The notes under the pieces are model-generated. The model saw nothing but the letters and a program-made list of their open reading frames with translations, did no database searches and was not told where the DNA came from. Below are positions 1 to 5,223 of a stretch of DNA of 5,223 bases, in pieces (the stretch's first letter is position 1; the number at the start of each line of letters is the position of its first letter). A program made the translations under genes and the position numbers. Origin of the DNA: JAYWIG01 sp043789035 (GTDB lineage Bacteria; Pseudomonadota; Gammaproteobacteria; Burkholderiales; Burkholderiaceae_E); contig JAYWIG010000025.1 of the NCBI GenBank assembly GCA_043789035.1, positions 1 to 5,223 of the forward strand, read 5' to 3'.

Positions 1-2
1 CG

Positions 3-884
3 CTTTTTGCCGTTGTGGTTGGCCTAATTGGTTTTGCCCCATTGCCAGAACGACGTGTTATTGCTGGTGTGGTTTGGATGCCAGATAAGGCGCAGATCAA
101 AACTCAAAGTGAAGGTTTTGTGGAGCGGGTTTTGACAAGCAACGGCCAATTGGTTGGCGCTGGTGACGGCGCTATTCAAATGAGGGACCCCACCGCTGTG
201 ACTCAGTTGCAAAAGTTACAGTCTAAACGCGAAGGGCTTCAAGCCGCGGTTAGCCAGACCATGATGACGGATTTAGGTAAAAGTAGGCAATTGCAGTACG
301 AGTTAGAGCAATTAAACCGCCAGATCGCAGTCGAAAGCGAGAAGCTTAACGACTTAGTAGTGCGCGCCGATGCACCTGGCAAAGTTTATGTAAAAGAAGC
401 CAAAGATATCGAAGGTCGATTCTTTAAGCGCGGGGAAACTGTTGGTTATGTCATATCCCCAGTAAGTTCTGATAAAGAGTTTCAACCAATCGTTCGGGTT
501 GCAGTGGAACAGGATGATGTTGCGCTTCTCAAAGGCAGGATAAAAGCGGTCGATTTGCAATTGGCAGGCGATGCCAAGAACTCATATCAATCAGCGCTAT
601 TGAGAGATACACCGGCTGCATTATCAAAACTTCCAACGGCAGCTTTGGGGGATAAAGGCGGCGGCGAGTTGACTACCGACCCGCAAGACAAAGATGGTTT
701 AAGGACCGCTAGACCGACCTTTGCATTTGATGTTTCGTTACCAGCCGATGCGATTCAAAACAATGGATTCGTGGGCCAAAAAGCTTATGTAAGGTTCGAT
801 TTAGGTTCTTCGCCTTTAGCGGCACAATGGTTGCGCAGAGCGCAACAAACCATGCTACTTAAGTTTGCACCGAAAGATATCTGA
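3..884 (+). CDS. Membrane-anchored HlyD-like protein, C-terminal part (probable M50 peptidase-HlyD fusion; 5' end outside window)
   Basis: The frame is open to the left edge, so the GTG at 15 is probably not the true start. Reading from nt 3 gives a hydrophobic stretch (LFAVVVGLIGFAPLP) that looks like the end of a membrane segment. Counting from the codon at 15, the first half of a biotinyl-lipoyl-like barrel-sandwich lies at about 25-58, a helical coiled-coil hairpin at about 59-113, the second half (VRADAPGKVYV, then GRFFKRGETVGYV) at about 115-147, and a beta-rich domain at about 158-262. A Gly/Asp-rich loop at about 210-228 precedes a C-terminal pattern, GQKAYVRFDLGSSPLAAQW. From memory, that loop and ending are typical of large proteins with an N-terminal M50 metalloprotease membrane domain fused to HlyD. 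The protease motif HExxH would be upstream, so the M50 part is inference; a plain membrane-fusion protein is the alternative. The HlyD region should face the periplasm. The TGA stop lies 8 bp before the SecA-like gene, so the two are probably co-transcribed. Confidence 0.8.
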   Translation, partial: LFAVVVGLIGFAPLPERRVIAGVVWMPDKAQIKTQSEGFVERVLTSNGQLVGAGDGAIQMRDPTAVTQLQKLQSKREGLQAAVSQTMMTDLGKSRQLQYELEQLNRQIAVESEKLNDLVVRADAPGKVYVKEAKDIEGRFFKRGETVGYVISPVSSDKEFQPIVRVAVEQDDVALLKGRIKAVDLQLAGDAKNSYQSALLRDTPAALSKLPTAALGDKGGGELTTDPQDKDGLRTARPTFAFDVSLPADAIQNNGFVGQKAYVRFDLGSSPLAAQWLRRAQQTMLLKFAPKDI

Positions 885-886
885 GG
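883..886 (+). promoter_or_regulatory. Ribosome binding site of the SecA-like gene, overlapping the upstream stop codon
   Basis: GAGG sits 6 nt before the GTG at 893, and its first two bases are the last two of the upstream TGA stop (882-884). This supports the GTG start and suggests translational coupling between the HlyD-like protein and the SecA-like ATPase. Confidence 0.6.
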
Positions 887-892
887 CCTGTT

Positions 893-2902
893 GTGCAGCA
901 GTTATCAAGCGTACAGAAATCTCTACAACTAGCCCAGCCTAGCATTGGCTGGAGTTATTATCCAGAACGCTTAAAGCCGGAGCATGCTTATTCAAAGTTA
1001 GGTTTTAAGGCGTGGGTTGCCAATATCGGCAAGATTCGTGGGCCAAGGAATGCGAAGGTGCTGTTAGAGCTAAAGTATCAGAGTCGTGCTCGCAGTATCG
1101 TGAATCAAACTCAAACATTGATTGATAAGCTTGGCGTTGATTTATGTTGCGAAAAAAGGCGTTTGGCGCGACTTATCGCTAAGCACGGTATGTCTGAGAA
1201 GAACATCGCTGAAGCACTTGCGCTCGTAGGCTGCGCAGCCTTTCGTAGCCTTGGGCTTAAGCCATTCGCAACACAATACATGTGCGCCTTGGCGATGCTT
1301 GATCAGCGCTTTGCTGAAATGGCAACGGGCGAAGGTAAAACAATTGCCGCAGGTTTAGTGGCGGCCGTCGCTGCAATTGGCGGTGCACCTGTACACATGC
1401 TTACCGCAAATGATTATTTAGCACAAAGAGATTCGAAAGAATTAGCCCCTTTTTTTGCGACCCTCGGCTTAACGACTGAATGCGCACTTGAAGCTCACAA
1501 ACCAGAAGAAAGACAGCAAGCGTATCGATGCAATATTGTGTATGCCACCGCTAAAACTGTTGCCTTTGATTATTTGAGAGATCGACTCAAGCGTAGCCAC
1601 TATGCTAGCGACCTTGAGCGGCGTATGGATACAGGCGAGGTTGCCCTAAAAAGCGCAGGTTTAATGTTGCCAGGCTTATGCTTTGCCTTAATCGATGAGG
1701 CTGACAGTATTTTGATAGACGAGGCCAAGGTGCCATTGATTATTAGTGATGAGCGCAACGATCCTGAAGAAAGAGCGCGGCTTTGGCAATCCCTCGATTT
1801 AGGGCGCCAACTTGAATTAGACACCCACTTCACAATTCATCGTACCGGTCGCTTTGTGAGGCTTACGAATGCAGGCAAGAATGCACTCGCTGAGCATGCA
1901 GTGCAATACGGTAAGTCTTGGTTAAACCGCCAACACCGAGAAGAGTTGGTTGTACTTGGTTTAACGGCTTTGCACATCATGCAATGCGACAAAGATTATT
2001 TAGTACGTGACGACAAAATTCATATCATTGATCCGATTACCGGCCGTATTGCGGAGGGACGTATCTGGTCGCGGGGCTTACATGGCCTAATCGCGTTGAA
2101 AGAGGGCATTACTTTACCGCCAAATAGTGAGACGCTGGCGAGTATTACTTTCCCGCGGTTTTTTGATCGATATCATCATCTATGTGGTTTAAGCGGCACG
2201 ATTAAAGAGTCGACATCTGAGCTCAAGTTCAACTATAGCGCTGCAATGATAGAGGTGCCTTTGCGTACTAAAAGCCGGCGCATGCAAGAGGGCGTTAAAG
2301 TTTTTGCCAACCACGCAGAGCTTTCGAAATCGCTTGTCGTGCGGGTCAAACAATTGCATCAGCTTGCACGCCCTGTGCTAATTGCCACCGATACCGTGGA
2401 GCAATCGCAAGAAATTCGGGAGTTGTTACAAAAAGCGAGGTTAAACCCTGAAATTCTGAATGCCCGACATGATGCGCACGAAGCTGTTGTTATCGCCAAA
2501 GCGGGGCAACCTGCGGCTATCACGGTAGCAACCCAAATGGCTGGGCGAGGCACCGACATTCGTTTAGGTGAGGGCGTCGTTCAAAAGGGTGGTTTGCATG
2601 TCTTGAATTTGCAGCTCAATCGCAGCCCACGGCAAGATCGTCAGGTGCGTGGGAGAAGCGGTCGGCAAGGCGATCCTGGTAGTTATCAACACTGGCTATG
2701 CGCCGATTCGAAACCAATTCAAGAGCGTACTTTTTGCAGACTCCTAGCTTCGGCAGCGAGTAGGTTTGCCGTGTTTGGGCCGATTTTGTTGTATTTTTAC
2801 CAACAAAACCGAGAATCAGAAGATTCAAAACAGCGCGAGCAAGTGAAGCGACGAGACCAACAGTGGGCTAAGCAGCTTTCTTTCGCTAAGATAGTGGAGT
2901 GA
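893..2902 (+). CDS. Short SecA-like ATPase lacking the C-terminal scaffold domain
   Basis: This is a SecA-family superfamily-2 motor of 669 residues; E. coli SecA has about 901. Visible motifs, in order: a Q-motif-like FATQYM (126-131), Walker A MATGEGKT (143-150), TANDYLAQRD (171-180), FDYLRD (225-230), Walker B/DEAD IDEADSILIDEA (267-278), IIDPITGRIAEGRIWSRGLH (378-397), TLASITF (414-420), LSGT (433-436), ATQMAGRGTDI (546-556) and the arginine-finger motif QVRGRSGRQGD (584-594). ATP hydrolysis is therefore expected. Against E. coli SecA as I recall it, the region between LIIS (285) and the IID motif is roughly 70 residues shorter, which cuts the preprotein-binding domain, and about 15 residues are inserted before DEAD. 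Only about 75 residues follow the arginine-finger motif, so the helical scaffold, two-helix finger and Cys-rich zinc tail are absent. The end is a hydrophobic patch (about 618-636) and then a charged tail. No internal stop or frameshift is seen, so this looks like an intact divergent paralogue. The GTG start is supported by GAGG 6 nt upstream. It probably energises an envelope process with the flanking HlyD-type proteins; general secretion by the housekeeping SecA route is unlikely. Confidence 0.92.
   Translation: MQQLSSVQKSLQLAQPSIGWSYYPERLKPEHAYSKLGFKAWVANIGKIRGPRNAKVLLELKYQSRARSIVNQTQTLIDKLGVDLCCEKRRLARLIAKHGMSEKNIAEALALVGCAAFRSLGLKPFATQYMCALAMLDQRFAEMATGEGKTIAAGLVAAVAAIGGAPVHMLTANDYLAQRDSKELAPFFATLGLTTECALEAHKPEERQQAYRCNIVYATAKTVAFDYLRDRLKRSHYASDLERRMDTGEVALKSAGLMLPGLCFALIDEADSILIDEAKVPLIISDERNDPEERARLWQSLDLGRQLELDTHFTIHRTGRFVRLTNAGKNALAEHAVQYGKSWLNRQHREELVVLGLTALHIMQCDKDYLVRDDKIHIIDPITGRIAEGRIWSRGLHGLIALKEGITLPPNSETLASITFPRFFDRYHHLCGLSGTIKESTSELKFNYSAAMIEVPLRTKSRRMQEGVKVFANHAELSKSLVVRVKQLHQLARPVLIATDTVEQSQEIRELLQKARLNPEILNARHDAHEAVVIAKAGQPAAITVATQMAGRGTDIRLGEGVVQKGGLHVLNLQLNRSPRQDRQVRGRSGRQGDPGSYQHWLCADSKPIQERTFCRLLASAASRFAVFGPILLYFYQQNRESEDSKQREQVKRRDQQWAKQLSFAKIVE
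2896..2899 (+). promoter_or_regulatory. GGAG that bears on the start choice of the adaptor gene
   Basis: GGAG lies 5 nt before a second in-frame GTG at 2905, a good ribosome-binding distance. It overlaps the first base of the GTG at 2899, so it cannot serve that codon. The 2899 start, which makes a GTGA overlap with the SecA-like stop, has only a weak AAG upstream. On this evidence 2905 may be the real start, removing two residues from the protein. Confidence 0.5.
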
Positions 2903-3969
2903 AAGTGAAAAACCCAAAACTCATCGTAAGTCTTTGTTTTATCGTAGGTAGTGCATGCATTGGCATGGCCATCGCGCAATCTATTAACAAAGCAGGTCAA
3001 ATTACGCCGGTAAGCCCCTCTTCTAAAACAGGAAGTGCGCCAGTAGTGCAGCAACAAGCTCCTCAGGGTCCACTGACCCCGGCGCTTCCGAAGGCACCGC
3101 AGACAAACTCAAACTCTTCTCCGGTGCCAATGGCGTCAATGGCGGCGTCGGTCGGCTGCTTGATTGAGCCGCAATTTACGGCCGAAGTGGGTACTCCTGC
3201 ATCCGGATTGATCGAAATGGTTTCGGCTGATCGCGGCCAGAGCGTTCGTAAAGGCCAGCTGTTGGCCGTCATCGCTTCGGATGTTGAGAAGGCTACGGTG
3301 TTTGCAGCGCGAACCAAAGCTGAGTCAGAGGGCGAGATCAACGCATCAATGGCTAGCAGAGAATTGGCTAAGACCAAGCTCAAAAGAATGCATTTATTGA
3401 TGCAGCAAGGTTTCGCGTCGCAACTTGAGATCGATCAAGCAAAATCGGAATATGAAGTTGCTGATCAGAGAACAGCCCAAGCGCGTGAGTCACAAGCCAT
3501 CGCCAAACGAGAACTCGCTGTGGCTGAAGAGCAGTTAAAGCAGCGCACCTTGCGCAGTCCAATTGATGGCGTAGTCGTTGAGCGGATGGTGCACCCGGGC
3601 GAACGAGTTGACGGTAAGCCTCTGTTCAAGATTGCTGCTTTGCACCCGTTGAAGGTGGAAATTATTGTGCAATCGAGCCAGTACGGAATTCTTCGTGAAG
3701 GCATGGCAATTGGCGTGAAACCTGATCTACCTAACTCGCAAGAACTCATCGCCCAAGTGGCCCAAGTTGATAAGATTATTGATTCGGCCAGCGGAACATT
3801 TCGCGCGCGGTTGAACCTACCAAACCCGAATAGAGAAATTCCTGCAGGCGTTCGTTGCAAGGCGAATTTTGACCGGGTTGCTGGGTTTTCCAACGCTGGC
3901 GTTGTGCCATCTAGTTCATCGTCGACCGTATTGCCAAACACCTCCGCTCGCAAGCCTGTTGTTCAGTAA
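2899..3969 (+). CDS. Periplasmic adaptor subunit, HlyD/RND membrane-fusion-protein family
   Basis: The product has 356 residues (354 if it starts at GTG 2905). A basic N terminus and a hydrophobic core (about 9-26), with a plausible cleavage site after AIA (24-26), form a signal peptide or a membrane anchor. A Pro/Ser/Gln-rich linker spans about 30-85. The adaptor fold follows: CLIEP (87-91) and the first barrel-sandwich half (about 93-127, with ASGLIEMVSADRGQSVRKGQ), a long alpha-helical hairpin (about 128-215), the second half (SPIDGVVVERMVHPGERV, 220-237) and a beta-barrel domain (about 250-325, with SGTFRARL). It ends in a Ser/Pro-rich tail with no clear membrane-proximal domain. Such proteins bridge an inner-membrane machine to an outer-membrane channel in the periplasm. 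No RND or ABC pump is next to it, only the SecA-like ATPase and the membrane HlyD-like protein, so its partner is probably one of these rather than a drug pump. The gene is coupled to the SecA-like gene. Confidence 0.88.
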   Translation: MKVKNPKLIVSLCFIVGSACIGMAIAQSINKAGQITPVSPSSKTGSAPVVQQQAPQGPLTPALPKAPQTNSNSSPVPMASMAASVGCLIEPQFTAEVGTPASGLIEMVSADRGQSVRKGQLLAVIASDVEKATVFAARTKAESEGEINASMASRELAKTKLKRMHLLMQQGFASQLEIDQAKSEYEVADQRTAQARESQAIAKRELAVAEEQLKQRTLRSPIDGVVVERMVHPGERVDGKPLFKIAALHPLKVEIIVQSSQYGILREGMAIGVKPDLPNSQELIAQVAQVDKIIDSASGTFRARLNLPNPNREIPAGVRCKANFDRVAGFSNAGVVPSSSSSTVLPNTSARKPVVQ

Positions 3970-4040
3970 CGTCGTGATTAGACCGGCCTGTGTTGATCAG
4001 TCTGTATTAAGCAGGCCGGCCAACAGAAAATAACGACGTT
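3968..4040 (+). repeat. Nested inverted repeat after the adaptor gene
   Basis: Two perfect 8-bp arm pairs are nested. The outer pair is AACGTCGT (3968-3975) with ACGACGTT (4033-4040); the inner pair is CCGGCCTG (3983-3990) with CAGGCCGG (4012-4019). The inner loop is 21 nt, and the spacers between outer and inner arms are 7 and 13 nt. The left outer arm uses the last two bases of the adaptor stop codon. No T-run follows on either strand, so this is not a standard Rho-independent terminator. It could limit read-through, protect the 3' end of the operon mRNA, or bind a protein. Confidence 0.6.
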
Positions 4041-4063
4041 TATCGGTTATCTTCAGCGAGCTT

Positions 4064-4081
4064 TTGCACTCAGTGGTGCAA
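4064..4081 (+). promoter_or_regulatory. Small dyad just upstream of the GGDEF gene start
   Basis: TTGCAC (4064-4069) and GTGCAA (4076-4081) form a perfect 6-bp inverted repeat around a 6-nt centre, ending 7 nt before the ATG at 4089. It could be an operator, or an mRNA hairpin that affects access to the weak AGG at 4084-4086. No convincing -35/-10 pair is seen in the gap, so its role is open. Confidence 0.35.
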
Positions 4082-4088
4082 TCAGGCT

Positions 4089-5223
4089 ATGCGACTTTCA
4101 GCTCTTTCTATTCTGCGAAAACTTAATCCAGTTGACGTAATCAGGTTAACGCCTGCGTCTCGCTTGGCTATCGGCCTCGTATCGCTGACCGTATCGATTT
4201 TGCTTTTTCTTGACCTCACATTGGGGATCATGCCCGACAGAGCAGAATTGGCTAAAAAAGTTCGACAAGCCACTGCCGAGTCGCTCGCAGTTCAGGTGAC
4301 AAGTCTTTTACAAGACAAAGGGTCGGTAGATTTGGTTCCGGTCTTACAGCAAGTTGTTCAGCGCAATAGCGAGGTGAAATCTATCGGCCTGCGCACAGGT
4401 GATGGCCGCCTTGTGATGGATGTTGGTGATCATTTAAAAAATTGGTCTCCACCAGCAGGGGATCGTTCTACGATTGATGATCTCAGAGTGCCGATTTTTT
4501 CAGGCAAAGAACGCTGGGGAACCATTGAGATTGCTTTTCAAAGCGTCTACCCAAATAGCATCGTTGAGTGGCTTAAAGAGCCAATGATTCTAGGCGTCAT
4601 AGCTCTTGGTCTTTTTTCCTTCGTGTCGTTTTATCTATACCTACGCAGAGCTTTACAGTATCTCGATCCGGCCTCAGCGGTGCCTGAGCGCGTAAGAACG
4701 GCTTTCGATACCCTCACAGAGGGCATTTTGGTATTGGACGTTAACGGACGTATTGTGTTGGCTAATCAAATGTTTCGTTCTATGGTGCCTAATGGTGCAG
4801 CAAACGTAACGGGAAAAATGATTGGCGATTTACGCTGGTTCGTTCAGTCTCTTGGCTCGAATAAAGAAAAGTACCCTTGGACAGTTGCGCTTGAAAGTGG
4901 CATTGCAGTGGAGGCCGATTCATTCACAATTAAACAAACTGCCAGCGGCTCCGATCGTACTTACGTATTAAAAGCCTCGCCGATTCTTGACAATAATCAG
5001 AAGAATAGAGGTTGTTTGGTAACGGTCGATGACGTTACAAACCTGCAACAAACGAATAAAGCATTGGAGTTAACACTATCCAATTTGCAAGCGTCTCAAG
5101 CGCAAGTCGAAAAGCAAAACGTTGAGCTGCGATGGTTAGCGTCGCGAGATCCATTAACAGGTTGCTTGAATCGTCGTTCGTTTTTCGAGCAGATGAAGCC
5201 GATTACCGAGAGGCTAAATTCAA
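4089..5223 (+). CDS. Membrane PAS-GGDEF sensor protein (probable diguanylate cyclase), 3' end outside window
   Basis: The frame stays open to the right edge, giving 378 residues. ATG at 4089 is the first start codon after an in-frame TAA at 4008, but its ribosome site is weak (AGG only 2 nt before it). A first membrane segment lies at about 25-47, a periplasmic sensor region at about 48-163 and a second membrane segment at about 165-185 (MILGVIALGLFSFVSFYLYL). A PAS-like domain follows at about 200-318 (TLTEGILVLDVNGRIVLANQ at 208-227), then a coiled coil at about 318-346. The start of a GGDEF domain is clear in LASRDPLTGCLNRRSFF (350-366). The GG[DE]EF active site, the metal-binding residues and any EAL domain lie beyond the window, so cyclic-di-GMP synthesis is inferred from the family and not shown. 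The likely role is sensing an envelope signal and changing c-di-GMP, which commonly controls attachment and biofilm. It follows the export-like operon after 119 bp and may have its own transcript. Confidence 0.85.
   Translation, partial: MRLSALSILRKLNPVDVIRLTPASRLAIGLVSLTVSILLFLDLTLGIMPDRAELAKKVRQATAESLAVQVTSLLQDKGSVDLVPVLQQVVQRNSEVKSIGLRTGDGRLVMDVGDHLKNWSPPAGDRSTIDDLRVPIFSGKERWGTIEIAFQSVYPNSIVEWLKEPMILGVIALGLFSFVSFYLYLRRALQYLDPASAVPERVRTAFDTLTEGILVLDVNGRIVLANQMFRSMVPNGAANVTGKMIGDLRWFVQSLGSNKEKYPWTVALESGIAVEADSFTIKQTASGSDRTYVLKASPILDNNQKNRGCLVTVDDVTNLQQTNKALELTLSNLQASQAQVEKQNVELRWLASRDPLTGCLNRRSFFEQMKPITERLNS

Noticed and set aside
1228..1241. Perfect 14-bp palindrome AGGCTGCGCAGCCT
   Set aside because: It lies inside the SecA-like coding region, is short, and encodes ordinary residues; chance is the simplest explanation.
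893..2902. Calling this gene secA, the housekeeping preprotein translocase ATPase
   Set aside because: It lacks the scaffold, finger and zinc-tail regions and sits among HlyD-type genes, so the symbol would mislead.
2899..2960. Lipoprotein signal on the adaptor (GSAC, residues 17-20)
   Set aside because: The -3 position is Gly rather than Leu or a similar residue, and the hydrophobic core continues past the Cys to a better AIA cleavage site.
3465..3953. 162-codon open frame on the minus strand
   Set aside because: It is antisense to the well-supported adaptor gene and shows no recognisable domain.
3968..4040. Rho-independent terminator
   Set aside because: The GC-rich inner stem has a 21-nt loop and no T-run follows on either strand.
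4003..4052. Promoter for the GGDEF gene (AT-rich TATTAA or TTATCT as -10)
   Set aside because: Neither has a matching -35 box at a normal spacing, so no promoter is called.
4082..4273. Minus-strand open frame opposite the GGDEF gene start
   Set aside because: It is short, without recognisable features, and opposite a clear membrane segment of the sensor gene.

Overview
The window holds two complete genes and two that run off the edges, all on the + strand, with short gaps and no RNA gene, insertion sequence or CRISPR array that I can see. Moderate GC, translationally coupled genes and the protein families (short SecA-like ATPase, HlyD-type adaptors, a PAS/GGDEF signalling protein) suggest a Gram-negative member of the Pseudomonadota, most likely gamma- or betaproteobacterial. 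That placement is inference from sequence style, not from a marker gene.

Layout. (1) 3-884: the C-terminal part of a membrane-anchored HlyD-like protein, with a membrane segment, split barrel-sandwich domain, coiled-coil hairpin and beta domain. Its C-terminal pattern resembles proteins I recall in which an M50 (site-2 protease-like) membrane domain is fused to a HlyD domain, but any protease half lies upstream of the window. (2) 893-2902: a 669-residue SecA-like ATPase with every main motor motif but a shortened substrate-binding region, and no helical scaffold, two-helix finger or C-terminal zinc motif. (3) 2899-3969: an exported periplasmic adaptor of the HlyD/RND-MFP type with a low-complexity linker and tail. 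(4) 3970-4088: a gap containing a nested inverted repeat and a second small dyad just before the next start. (5) 4089 to the end: a two-pass membrane sensor with a periplasmic domain, a PAS-like domain, a coiled coil and the first residues of a GGDEF domain.

Genes 1-3 are almost certainly one operon: the first gap is 8 bp, and the next junction is a 4-bp overlap or a 2-bp gap depending on the start. The combination of a membrane HlyD (probably M50) protein, a stripped-down SecA motor and a separate periplasmic adaptor looks like a dedicated envelope export or processing machine. Its substrate is not visible here. The cyclic-di-GMP-type sensor downstream may tie it to surface attachment or biofilm control, but the structured gap means it could be a separate transcription unit. 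The incomplete SecA motor in this company is the most interesting point in the window.
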